A stretch of 64,000 bases of DNA from Lumbricus terrestris (taxonomy: Eukaryota > Annelida > Clitellata > Crassiclitellata > Lumbricidae). Position 1 is the first letter of the stretch; every line of letters starts with the position of its first letter. This document shows, one piece after another, positions 19,214 through 27,565 of the stretch. A program made the position numbers and the translations under genes. The stretch covers positions 30,642,900 to 30,706,899 of the forward strand of contig OX457053.1 of the NCBI GenBank assembly GCA_949752735.1, given 5' to 3'. Below the pieces are notes generated by a model that did no database searches, had not been told where the DNA came from, and saw only the letters and a list, made by a program, of their open reading frames with translations.

Positions 19214-19615
19214 ATGCCGTTTGTAAAAATAACCGACCCCGCGAAAAAAGAGTTTATCGATGGAGAGTTATCGGAGAGATCGGGAGAATTGGGGCTGCGA
19301 AATGTAATCGACAACTATATCAATCAAAGGCTGATGACGACAGCTGAGATGGTTGAAATAATGGAATCGGAAGCCGTCATGAAAATCTTCGCGAACAAAG
19401 ATCCTAGTACAAAAGAAATCATAGTTGAGTTAATTTCAAGTGCGAATGGATCGTTCCTCGACGAGTTAGAAGATTACGGAAACAATAGAGACGAGAAACT
19501 CAACACGATCAGCGACCTTATTTCAAACTATATGATGAATGTGACGGAATATTCTCGGCATCTTATGCGAAAGAGGAAGAGAATTCGCCAGACTGCACTT
19601 GCAATCGATGTTTGA
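19214..19615 (+). CDS. Chimeric small protein C1 (B-start/A-end)
   Basis: 133 residues. It opens with VKITDPAKKEF as in protein B, but lacks the next stretch (FLKTKKNIQQNF) and diverges before regaining DEKLNTISDLIS from protein A's tail. Its last residues (QTALAIDV) read the DNA that encodes protein A's C-terminus in another frame. It is the most diverged member of the array. Function unknown. Confidence 0.6.
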   Translation: MPFVKITDPAKKEFIDGELSERSGELGLRNVIDNYINQRLMTTAEMVEIMESEAVMKIFANKDPSTKEIIVELISSANGSFLDELEDYGNNRDEKLNTISDLISNYMMNVTEYSRHLMRKRKRIRQTALAIDV

Positions 19616-19753
19616 GGAAAAATAACGACTAACACGAACATACGTGAAAACATGTAGACGTATGTCGTTACGTTGGGAAATACGTCCAACTTATGTTTTG
19701 AAACATGTCTGAAAATACGTCTGAAAACATTATATTTTTTTTACTTACTTAAA

Positions 19754-20167
19754 ATGTCGTTTGTAAAAATAACCGACCCCGCGAAAAGAGAGTTTATCGT
19801 TGCAGAATATCTGAAAACCAAGAAGAATTTTCAACAAAACTTTTTATCGGAGAGATTGGGAGATTCGGGACTGCAAAGTATAATCGCCAGCTACATCTGT
19901 AAAAAGCTGATGATGAATGAAAAGATCAAAACGCTAGCTGACGTGAAACTCAACACGATCTGCGACTATATTGAAAAAGCTCTCATGGATGATAACATTT
20001 CAGATGAGGAATATTCGTTGATGCTGAGCGAGATTGAAAAATTCAATAACAAGAAAGAAGAGATTAGAAGTAAAATTAAAGTCGTGATGGATGTGGTGAA
20101 CGAGGTGACGAAGAAGTCAGGTAGAAAAACAAAAAACGAATCTATCAAAAAGACAAAACATACATGA
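19754..20167 (+). CDS. Chimeric small protein C2 (clearest B/A fusion)
   Basis: 138 residues from the conserved ATG at 19754; an in-frame ATG at 19673 lies in the shared leader and is less likely. Residues 1-38 are nearly those of protein B (MSFVKITDPAKREFIV, LSERLGDSGLQ). From there it follows protein A from the end of its second membrane helix (YICKKL versus YISKKL; KIKTLADVKLNTI; EEYSLMLSEIEKF). It therefore lacks A's membrane segments and B's main domain. Function unknown. Confidence 0.72.
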   Translation: MSFVKITDPAKREFIVAEYLKTKKNFQQNFLSERLGDSGLQSIIASYICKKLMMNEKIKTLADVKLNTICDYIEKALMDDNISDEEYSLMLSEIEKFNNKKEEIRSKIKVVMDVVNEVTKKSGRKTKNESIKKTKHT

Positions 20168-20257
20168 AAACATGTAGACGTATGTTGTTACGTTGGGAAA
20201 TACGACCAACTTATGTTTTTCACACGTCTGAAAATATTTTTTTTTCTTTTACTTAAA

Positions 20258-20635
20258 ATGTCGTTTCAAAAAATAACCGATCCCGCGAAAAGAGCCGATT
20301 TCGTTGTAGAAAATCTGAAAATAATCGATGAACATAATCAACAAATTTTATGGGGTTTAATAGGTGATTCGGAGATGGGAAGTTTAATCGACAGCTATAA
20401 AAATCAGATGATGAAAGCTGAGAAGCACGAAGAAATCAAAACGCAAGCTGTCGCGAAACTCAACACGATCAGCGACCATATTATAAAAGCTCTCGTGGAT
20501 GATATCATTTCAGTTGAGGAATATTATCTGATTCTAAGCGATATTAAAGAAATTTGGGGCAATAAGATTACAACCATAGCGGAATCGTTACGCAATCAAG
20601 GAATAAGTCAGGAGGCACTTGCAATCTATGTTTGA
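20258..20635 (+). CDS. Chimeric small protein C3
   Basis: 125 residues from the ATG at 20258. It starts MSFQKITDPAKR, then a B-like segment and A-like AKLNTISDHIIKAL and EEYYLILSDI. Its end (QEALAIYV) reads A's last codons in a shifted frame, as in C1. The leader before the ATG is the array's repeated T-rich segment. Confidence 0.65.
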   Translation: MSFQKITDPAKRADFVVENLKIIDEHNQQILWGLIGDSEMGSLIDSYKNQMMKAEKHEEIKTQAVAKLNTISDHIIKALVDDIISVEEYYLILSDIKEIWGNKITTIAESLRNQGISQEALAIYV

Positions 20636-20772
20636 GAAAAATAACGAATCTACCAAAAAAACGACTAACGCGAACATACGTGAAAACATGTAGACGTATG
20701 TTGTTACGTCTGGAAATACGACCAACTTATGTTTTTCACACGTCTGAAAATATTTTTTTTCTTTTACTTAAA

Positions 20773-21222
20773 ATGTCGATTCAAAGAATTACCGATCCCG
20801 CGAAAAAAGAGTTTATAGTTGCGGAATTTCAGAAAACAAAGAGTATTTATCAAAACTTTTTATTAGATTTATTTCGTGATTTGGAGACACAAAGTATAAT
20901 CGATAGCTATATTGATAAAAAGCGGAGGATGAAATCTGAGATGGTTGAAAAGATCAACACGCTACCTGTCATGAAACACGGCAGGATCAACGATCTTATT
21001 ACACAAGATTTCATAGGTGATATCATTTCAGTTGAGATTGATTCGAAGCTGAGCGAGATTGAGATTGATTCGATGCTGAGCGAGATTGAAGAAATTAGGA
21101 GAAAGAAGAAAGTCATGATAGACAACATGGAAGCGAAAATCTCACGCCTCAATCAAGCAACAGAAGAAGTCAGGCAGTCCTTACACTCAATCTATCAAAA
21201 AACGACTAACGCGAACATGTAG
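20773..21222 (+). CDS. Chimeric small protein C4
   Basis: 149 residues from the ATG at 20773. It begins MSIQRITDPAKKEFIVAEF and continues with B-like QNFLLDLFRDLE and A-like SYIDKKRRMK. It carries an internal duplication of the LSEIEIDS segment near the middle of the A-derived tail. Function unknown. Confidence 0.65.
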   Translation: MSIQRITDPAKKEFIVAEFQKTKSIYQNFLLDLFRDLETQSIIDSYIDKKRRMKSEMVEKINTLPVMKHGRINDLITQDFIGDIISVEIDSKLSEIEIDSMLSEIEEIRRKKKVMIDNMEAKISRLNQATEEVRQSLHSIYQKTTNANM

Positions 21223-21358
21223 ACCTATGTCGTTATGTCTGGAAATACGTCTAACATACGTGAAATCATGTAGACGTATGTTGTTACCTTGAGAAATAAG
21301 TCCAACTTATGTTTTTTCACACGTCTGAAAACATTATATTTTTTTTTACTTACTTAAA

Positions 21359-21673
21359 ATGCCGCATCTAGAAATAACCGACCCCTCGAAAAGAAAGTTT
21401 ATAGTTGCGAAATTTCTGAAAACAAAGAGTATTCATCAAAACTTTTTATCGGATTTATTTAGTGATTCGGGGCTGCAAAATATAATCGACAGCTATATCG
21501 GTAAAAGGCTGATGACGAAAGCTGAGATGCTTGAAACGATGAAATCGCTAGCCGACATGAAATTCAGCGCGATCAGCGACCATATTTCAGACGCTCGCAT
21601 AGATGATATCATTTCACGTGAGAGTGAGACGATGCTGAGCGAGATTGAAGAATTCAATAACGAGAAAGTATGA
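21359..21673 (+). CDS. Chimeric small protein C5
   Basis: 104 residues. It starts MPHLEITDPSKRKFIVAKFL, then QNFLSDLFSDSGLQ (B-like) and SYIGKRLMTKAEM, ISDHISDARIDDI and LSEIEEFNN (A-like). It is truncated compared with C2 and ends just before protein B. Confidence 0.65.
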   Translation: MPHLEITDPSKRKFIVAKFLKTKSIHQNFLSDLFSDSGLQNIIDSYIGKRLMTKAEMLETMKSLADMKFSAISDHISDARIDDIISRESETMLSEIEEFNNEKV

Positions 21674-21745
21674 AAATACGTCCAACTTATGTTTTGAAAC
21701 ATGTCAAAAAAACACGTCGTAAAACATTATGTTTCTAATTTTAAA

Positions 21746-22648
21746 ATGTCGTTTGTAAAAATAACCGACCCCGCGAAAAGAGAGTTTATCGTCGGGGAGT
21801 TTCTGAAAACAAAGAAGAATATTCAACAAAACTTTTTATCGGAGAGATTAGGAGATTCAGGACTGCAGCAAGAATTAACCAAATTGTACAAGCCTATAGT
21901 TGATTCCCAATCCGCAATTTCTAAAGAGCAAAATGCCTTACTATCCGCTATCAAAGAAACCTCAGTAACTACTTCAAACGCGTTACAAGCACTTCCCGCT
22001 TCGTTACATGGAGTTAAATTTCCTCAGTATCCCTCGATAGAAGCCTATAGCAACGATCCGATTGAGGACATTAGAACTTTGGAATTAGGAGATGTGGCGA
22101 CTAAGTACCTTCGTCAATACGCCTCCAATGAAAAAATCACCGACACGACGTTTGGAATAAAAGACAAAAATAAGCAATTCTATATCGGTGACACTCCGAT
22201 TACGATTCAAGGAGACGATGTGACGGTGGGAGATAAGACTTACAGAGGAACACCAGGGCTTTGGGAGTTGTTGACGTTGAAGCAGCCGGACAAAACGATA
22301 TACGATGTTAATGACATGGCTGATTACGCCGAGATTCTGTACGCGACGAATGCTATAGCACAGCCGAAAAATCCAAACAGACCTAGGGCGTCTTCAGGTC
22401 CCAAATGGAATGACATTATCAAACCGATATGGAAAAATAGACCGCGTAGTACAGTGGGTAAAGGCGTCGGTGTAATCGTCATATCCGAAGACCCTAATGT
22501 ATTGGTGGAACAGCTGGAGTTAAGAATTCATAGCTTCAGGGCAGGCAATACTGGGGTAAGAAACGAGATCGTAGCGATGTGTGATGCGTTAGTGAGACAA
22601 GGGGTGTTGAGCAAGGATGCCTATAAAAATATAATGTCGTCATTATAA
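21746..22648 (+). CDS. Protein B: conserved Polinton protein of unknown function
   Basis: 300 residues from the ATG at 21746, chosen because it matches the starts of the chimeras; an in-frame ATG exists at 21701. Residues 1-38 (MSFVKITDPAKREFIVGEFL to GDSGLQ) are the module copied into C1-C5. The unique part follows: KLYKPIVDSQSAISKEQNAL, then FGIKDKNKQFYIGDTPI, KTYRGTPGLWELLTLKQPD, and YAEILYATNA. This KxKxFYxGDxxI and GTPGLWELL pattern occurs in many invertebrate Polinton proteins as I remember them. It is probably virion-associated from its position next to the capsid genes. Confidence 0.7.
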   Translation: MSFVKITDPAKREFIVGEFLKTKKNIQQNFLSERLGDSGLQQELTKLYKPIVDSQSAISKEQNALLSAIKETSVTTSNALQALPASLHGVKFPQYPSIEAYSNDPIEDIRTLELGDVATKYLRQYASNEKITDTTFGIKDKNKQFYIGDTPITIQGDDVTVGDKTYRGTPGLWELLTLKQPDKTIYDVNDMADYAEILYATNAIAQPKNPNRPRASSGPKWNDIIKPIWKNRPRSTVGKGVGVIVISEDPNVLVEQLELRIHSFRAGNTGVRNEIVAMCDALVRQGVLSKDAYKNIMSSL

Positions 22649-22650
22649 AA

Positions 22651-23082
22651 ATGCCGATCGTGAATAGAAGGAGTTACAGGAAGCAATACGTTATCGGTGG
22701 ATCTGGAATATTTGATACTATTTCGGGAATTTTCAAAAGACTAGCTACATCGAACGCCGTCAAACAGTTAGCAGCGAGAGCTCTTAGTGGTAGTAAAGAC
22801 GTGGCGATAGAAATTGGGAAAAAGGCGATAGATGTTGGAAAATCAGCCGCAACTGACGCCGGTAAAAGATTAGTAGACAAAGCTGCGGCTAAACTGTTTA
22901 CTACCCCAAAGAATTCACTTACGCAAAAAACTATAGACACTTTAGCTCGACTTAGTAGCATCGGGGCGAATCCGGAGAGCGCGAATATCAATAATCTGAT
23001 GATGGGGAATGGTTTGAAAAATGCCGTGTCGATCCAAGATTTAGCACGTACGCTAAACGGCGCGGGAATGAAGGTCGTGTAA
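22651..23082 (+). CDS. pVI-like basic amphipathic virion protein
   Basis: 143 residues, starting two bases after protein B's stop. A basic N-terminus leads to VIGGSGIFDTISGIFKRL, in which a Gly-rich site precedes an amphipathic helix. A Lys/Ala-rich central region and a C-terminal LNGAGMKVV follow. IGGSG and LNGAG both fit the adenain cleavage consensus, one near each end, as in adenovirus pVI, whose N-terminal helix disrupts membranes and whose C-terminal peptide activates the protease. The analogy is inferred from layout, not from alignment. Confidence 0.55.
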   Translation: MPIVNRRSYRKQYVIGGSGIFDTISGIFKRLATSNAVKQLAARALSGSKDVAIEIGKKAIDVGKSAATDAGKRLVDKAAAKLFTTPKNSLTQKTIDTLARLSSIGANPESANINNLMMGNGLKNAVSIQDLARTLNGAGMKVV

Positions 23083-23105
23083 AAAAAATATTATTCTACA
23101 ATAAA

Positions 23106-24395
23106 ATGCAGTCTGATATTCTAAACTTTACCGAACAACCTCTAATCGATGAGGGTATCGTGCGCTACGAATGGCATGAGTATGAACCGATAACGGGAGC
23201 GAATCTAAACACCGCGGGGGAGATTAGAATAAACATCGAAACTCAAGATAATTTCAACCATCCAGCGGAATCTTATCTATTATTCGAGGGTAGATTGATG
23301 AAGGCGGACAACACCGCGTACACCCTCGATGCTGATGCTGTAGCCCTTACAAACAATGGACTCATGCATCTGTTCAGTCATATTTCATATTCCTTATCAA
23401 ACGATATAATTGAATCGTTATTTTACCCGGGTCAAGCAACTACGATGCTAGGATTACTAAAATACCCAAATGATTTTCAACTAGCTCAAGGTTTGAATCA
23501 GCTGTGGTATAAAGACAGTGGCGCGACAGCCTCTATAGCTAATAATACAGGTTTCGCTGTTAGACAGTCATATCTAATTCAAAAACCGGGTGTTAAAGGC
23601 ACGTTTAGTTTAATCGTTCCATTGAGGCATATTTTTGGATTTTGTGATGATTACAACAAGGTTGTTTATGGTATGAAACAAACGCTAAGTCTTGTTCGTA
23701 AAGCCGACGACGACGCAATTTTTCGAGACGCTGCTGTGGCTGCTGGGAAAGTCAGACTAGACAAAATCTCGTGGTTTATGCCGCATGTAAAGCCGGCTGA
23801 TATGGAGAAGTTCGAACTGATGAAAACGATCGAATCGAAGGCTTCGCTGTCGGTTGGGTTCAGGGCACATCAAACCGATACTATAAACGTTGAGCGCGCG
23901 TCTACTTTTACCTGGAAACTTGGCGTCAAGGCATCAGCTGAGAAACCTAGGTACATAATTATAGGTTTTCAAACGGATCGTGACGGCAATCAAACTATGA
24001 ATCCTTCCGTTTTCGATCATTGTAATCTGAAGAACATGTACGTGATGATGAATCAGGACCGATACCCAGCCGTCGACTATAACCTATCATTCCCGAATCA
24101 ACAGTTCTCGCGAGCGTACCGAGAAGCGTCCACGTTTAGTAAAAAATTCTATGGAATGAGCGAACTGATAACGCAAAGTAATATCACTCCAGAAGACTTC
24201 AAAGATCTGTTCCCAATTATGGTGTTTGATGTGAGCAAGCAATCAGAGCGTTTGAAGGACTCGACAGTCGATATCACGATCAAAGCTACTTTTAATGATG
24301 TGGTGCCAGCACGAACGCAAGCTTATGCAGTGATAATTTGCGACAAGTTACTCAATTTTAAGTCGGATGGTAATAAAATGAGCGTTGTGTATTAA
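23106..24395 (+). CDS. MCP: Major capsid protein (double jelly-roll)
   Basis: 429 residues. The N-terminal pattern, with GEIRINIETQDNF, ESYLLFEGRLMKAD and LFSHISYSLSNDIIESLFYP, is that of Polinton major capsid proteins. Later blocks include SLIVPLRHIFGFCDDYNKVV, a hallmark loop. It would form hexon-like trimers of the capsid shell. It follows the pVI-like gene and precedes the SAP protein, the common order in these elements. No break is visible. Confidence 0.88.
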   Translation: MQSDILNFTEQPLIDEGIVRYEWHEYEPITGANLNTAGEIRINIETQDNFNHPAESYLLFEGRLMKADNTAYTLDADAVALTNNGLMHLFSHISYSLSNDIIESLFYPGQATTMLGLLKYPNDFQLAQGLNQLWYKDSGATASIANNTGFAVRQSYLIQKPGVKGTFSLIVPLRHIFGFCDDYNKVVYGMKQTLSLVRKADDDAIFRDAAVAAGKVRLDKISWFMPHVKPADMEKFELMKTIESKASLSVGFRAHQTDTINVERASTFTWKLGVKASAEKPRYIIIGFQTDRDGNQTMNPSVFDHCNLKNMYVMMNQDRYPAVDYNLSFPNQQFSRAYREASTFSKKFYGMSELITQSNITPEDFKDLFPIMVFDVSKQSERLKDSTVDITIKATFNDVVPARTQAYAVIICDKLLNFKSDGNKMSVVY

Positions 24396-24416
24396 AAAAA
24401 ATATCTTGTACTAAAA

Positions 24417-24776
24417 ATGAAACTGATAGAATTGAAAACGTTGGTGAAAGAGCACGGTATCAAAACTTATCTCAACAAGTCCGAACTTATCAATCTATTG
24501 TGCGAGAAGGGTGTACTTTCGCGTGATATCGCAGAAACGAAGGTGCCCAGCACGGATCCAAAATATGAGAGATTGAAATATATCAGAAACCAACCAAGAC
24601 GAGTAGATATATTAGACCGTGAGACGGGTGAAGTAAACTCGCATACATCGCTTTACAAGGCGGGTAAAGCACACGGGCAAGAAGCGCGAACAATCTTAGC
24701 GTTCGATGGCCGAGTATGGAGAAATAGATACGAAATTAAAGTCCATGAGAGAAAGGAGGATGACGTGGAAATATAA
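24417..24776 (+). CDS. SAP-like and NUMOD-like DNA-binding protein
   Basis: 119 residues. The N-terminus (IELKTLVKEHGIKTYLNKSE, LINLLCEKGVL) fits a SAP or helix-extension-helix motif. The C-terminal part (NSHTSLYKAGKAHGQ, WRNRYEIKV) resembles NUMOD-type DNA-binding repeats found beside homing endonucleases. It is probably a small DNA-binding protein. It is the last gene of the rightward block and converges on the fibre genes. Confidence 0.55.
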   Translation: MKLIELKTLVKEHGIKTYLNKSELINLLCEKGVLSRDIAETKVPSTDPKYERLKYIRNQPRRVDILDRETGEVNSHTSLYKAGKAHGQEARTILAFDGRVWRNRYEIKVHERKEDDVEI

Positions 24777-24802
24777 ATTCAAAACTAAATGTAGTTTCGA
24801 AT

Positions 24803-25549
24803 TTAGGGTCGTAAGTATGCTGCTGAAAAGTCATGGGCTTCAATGTTTACAGCAGCGTTTGCTATAACAGCTATCTCGAGGTAGTCGGTATTAGTTAATC
24901 GAACTAGACAAGTACCCGATACATTATTATTCGCTCCAGCCGTACCCCCACCACCGAAATCACCTCCACCGCCGGGCATCTTCATGTACACCCTCCCATT
25001 TTTGATCAAGGAAACATTACCAGAAGTTCTAACAGTATCGGCGTGAAATTCCACAAACACCGAAACCATATAACATCCAGCTTTCTGAGGAAAGAATCGT
25101 TGCAAATTGATGAAACAATTATCCGGATCGAATCTTTTTGTATTAAAATTTACTGTCGTGGAGGTGCTAGCGCGGATAGCCTGGGCAGCGGAGGTGAAAG
25201 CACTAAACGCCGGGCCAAAGAATCGGTTGGTAGTGGTTACTGCTGAAGCAATTTGTCCGTCAACATATTTTTTATTTGTCAAATGATTATCGTTGGATGG
25301 TACATTATCGTGATTCGTTATCAAATCTATGGTTTGTCCGTAACTTACAACCTCATCCATTCCAGCATCTGGATTATTCGTTATAGGTAGGCCTGTGATG
25401 CAGTAGCCATTCATATTTAGATCTCCAGTAGCCGGGTTTGCTCCATCTACCCTTAGAAAAGTATTGTTGACTTGGGATAATGTGATACCCCCTGCTATTA
25501 CTCGTGGCGCTGTTACACCACCCATTCGTCCAAATATATCAACAGGCAT
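24803..25549 (-). CDS. Fibre-like protein 1 with C1q-like head
   Basis: 248 residues. The N-terminal third has the phage and virus fibre pattern: FLRVDGANPATGDLNMNGY, GLPITNNPDAGMDEVVSYGQ and NHLTNKKYVD. The C-terminal 120 residues look like a C1q/TNF-type trimeric β-sandwich: FPQKAGCYMVSVFVEFHAD, VSLIKNGRVYMKM, YLEIAV and the closing FSAAYLR. It would be a trimeric surface spike, likely for receptor attachment. It is paralogous to the neighbour at 25579. Confidence 0.68.
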   Translation of the reverse strand: MPVDIFGRMGGVTAPRVIAGGITLSQVNNTFLRVDGANPATGDLNMNGYCITGLPITNNPDAGMDEVVSYGQTIDLITNHDNVPSNDNHLTNKKYVDGQIASAVTTTNRFFGPAFSAFTSAAQAIRASTSTTVNFNTKRFDPDNCFINLQRFFPQKAGCYMVSVFVEFHADTVRTSGNVSLIKNGRVYMKMPGGGGDFGGGGTAGANNNVSGTCLVRLTNTDYLEIAVIANAAVNIEAHDFSAAYLRP

Positions 25550-25578
25550 TTTATATAATTAAGATTTTTTCCCAGTCG

Positions 25579-26304
25579 CTATTGTCGAAGGAATGCGATG
25601 GAAAAATCCTTAGCTACTATACCCACAGCGGCGTGTGAATAAACGCCTATCTCGAGGTAATCGTCCTCGGTTAGATAAAGTATGGTACTACCAGTTGCAT
25701 TGATAGTTGAACCTGAGGCACCTACTCCACCCGCAATTTGCATATGCACCCCTCCATTTTTATACAGGTAAACGAAACCCGAAGTAGCAGCACCGAATAA
25801 ACGAAATTCTATGTGCGTCGAAACGATATAGCAGCCGGCTTTATCAGGAGAGATCTTATTCCATCCTACGCGATGGTAGATATCTCTTTGGAATCTTGCT
25901 ATATCGAAAGAAACTTTTGTGAATGTATTGGCGCTTATGGCTTGCGTAATTGAAGTGTACATGCTAATCGCGGGTCCGATTGCTTTCGCGTCGACATATT
26001 TTTCAGCCGTTGCATCGACGTATTTCTTATTAGTCAAATGATTATCGCTCGACGGTACATAATCGTGATTCATTATCAAATCTATAGCTTGCCCCTGACT
26101 TAGAGCCTCATCCATTCCTGCATCCGGATTATTCCTTGTAGGTAGACCTTTTATCACATGGCCATTCATATCTAGATCTCCAGTAACAGGGTTTGCTCCA
26201 TCTACCCTTAGAAAAGTATTGTTTGCTTGAGTTAATGTGACGCCGCCCGATATTACTCGCTGCGGTGATTCGCTAACCATTTGTCCAAATATGTTTACAG
26301 GCAT
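25579..26304 (-). CDS. Fibre-like protein 2 with C1q-like head
   Basis: 241 residues with the same architecture as the gene at 24803. The two N-terminal thirds are closely similar (MPVNIFGQM, FLRVDGANPVTGDLDMNGH, NHLTNKKYVD), while the C1q-like heads differ more. A short local duplication (KYVDATAEKYVDAKA) occurs at the neck. Both genes start with TAAAATG. They are a tandem duplicate pair, 29 bp apart, suggesting alternative receptor specificities. Confidence 0.68.
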   Translation of the reverse strand: MPVNIFGQMVSESPQRVISGGVTLTQANNTFLRVDGANPVTGDLDMNGHVIKGLPTRNNPDAGMDEALSQGQAIDLIMNHDYVPSSDNHLTNKKYVDATAEKYVDAKAIGPAISMYTSITQAISANTFTKVSFDIARFQRDIYHRVGWNKISPDKAGCYIVSTHIEFRLFGAATSGFVYLYKNGGVHMQIAGGVGASGSTINATGSTILYLTEDDYLEIGVYSHAAVGIVAKDFSIAFLRQ

Positions 26305-26308
26305 TTTA

Positions 26309-26743
26309 TTAGTATAAATTATTTATAACTTCCTGAAATTTACAACCGTCTGACACAGTCTTTTTTAGGACGTATAGGCATAGATGGCCGCAAAAGACTT
26401 CATTATCTGGTTGAACGCGTTCGCTGTTGTAGTAGACGGGACTGTGTAAATAATTTATCAGTTCGGTAGGAGGAGGTAGGCCGTAGCTGTCAAAATATAT
26501 TTTATCCTTGCCATTCTTTAAAAAAGAGCACCAGTGGGTCCCTCTTCCTTGCGAGTCGTCCAAGTTTAGTATCCCGCACTCATTTCGTCTAGGTTTTTTC
26601 GGTAGTTCATCTCGTAAGAAGACGCCACGGAAGTTTGGGATATTCAGCTTCTTCGCGGCGTCGATCAACTGGATGTTTGAAAGTGGAGAATTAGGAAGAA
26701 CTACGCCTTCAACGTCGATATCTTTGTATGTCTCAAAGCTCAT
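26309..26743 (-). CDS. PRO: Adenain-like cysteine protease
   Basis: 144 residues, the compact size of Polinton proteases. Active-site elements: His in GRGTHWCSF, acidic partner in KIYFDSYGLPPP, and nucleophile Cys in NEVFCGHLCLYVL. In adenoviruses this enzyme matures virion proteins at (M/I/L)-x-G-x/G and (M/I/L)-x-G-G/x sites. Matching sites occur in the pX-like and pVI-like proteins of this element. Its start overlaps the end of the HNH gene by 11 bp. Confidence 0.87.
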   Translation of the reverse strand: MSFETYKDIDVEGVVLPNSPLSNIQLIDAAKKLNIPNFRGVFLRDELPKKPRRNECGILNLDDSQGRGTHWCSFLKNGKDKIYFDSYGLPPPTELINYLHSPVYYNSERVQPDNEVFCGHLCLYVLKKTVSDGCKFQEVINNLY

Positions 26744-27542
26744 TTTTATTTGTTTCTTCTAAATATTTTATAAAGTTATACGCTTTTTCCACCTGTGAGA
26801 TTTTGTTCGCTTTTTGCATATTTTTTTCCAATAGCACCGGGCGTATATTCATCCAATTCACAGCTTTATCAAGTTCTTTTTCATCGAACGATGATATTGG
26901 TAAAACAAAATCGAGATGCCAAACCGAACCGTGATTGTCCATATTCATACCCTCTTCAAATTGGAACTCGATCCATTTCGTAAATGTTTTAAGACCGATA
27001 CCGAGTTTACTTTTGAGACATTCTGGGATTTCCATTTCACATTTTGGGTCTGTCATTTTATCGCGCCGTTGAGCTTCTATGCGGGCTCGATAATATTTAT
27101 GTCTACAATTTTTGCAAACATTAGCATATCCGTCTTTTTGGAATCGATTTTTATCGTATTCCGATATGTTCTTCTCTATTTTACAGTCGCTGCAAACTTT
27201 TCTTTCCTTTGTTTCTCTGTTCTCTAGCATTGCATATTTATGTGCACGCTCCTTTGCTTTGGTATTATGACACGTTTTACAGCTCGTATAAATTCCGTTC
27301 CTTTTTGTTTTATCTTTATGAAATTCGTTAAAACTTTTTTCAATCTTACAGCAGCAGCAAACTTTTTTGTTTTTTGTTTCACCCACTTCAAGCTCTGAGT
27401 ATTTTTGTCTAAGTTCCTTCGTTTTGATAATGACACACTTTTTACAAGAAGCAAAATAGCCGCTCTTATTACGTTTGTTTTTGTAAAATTCAGTTAAGCT
27501 TTTCTCCATTTTGCAATTGGTACATAATTTTAAGTCTGCCAT
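26733..27542 (-). CDS. Triple zinc-ribbon plus HNH-like nuclease protein
   Basis: 269 residues. Three tandem modules of about 50 residues each carry two CxxC pairs (CTNCKMEKSLTEFYKNK, CCCCKIEKSFNEFHKDK, CSDCKIEKNISEYDKN), each ending in a second CxxC. The C-terminal part contains WHLDFVLPISSFD and NWMNIRPVLLEKNMQKANKI, which resembles the H-x-D-H...N...N core of HNH nucleases. The first metal-binding pair here reads HLDF, so activity is uncertain. A DNA nick or resolution role is inference. Confidence 0.6.
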   Translation of the reverse strand: MADLKLCTNCKMEKSLTEFYKNKRNKSGYFASCKKCVIIKTKELRQKYSELEVGETKNKKVCCCCKIEKSFNEFHKDKTKRNGIYTSCKTCHNTKAKERAHKYAMLENRETKERKVCSDCKIEKNISEYDKNRFQKDGYANVCKNCRHKYYRARIEAQRRDKMTDPKCEMEIPECLKSKLGIGLKTFTKWIEFQFEEGMNMDNHGSVWHLDFVLPISSFDEKELDKAVNWMNIRPVLLEKNMQKANKISQVEKAYNFIKYLEETNKNEL

Positions 27543-27565
27543 TTTATATTAGGATATTTTTTTTC

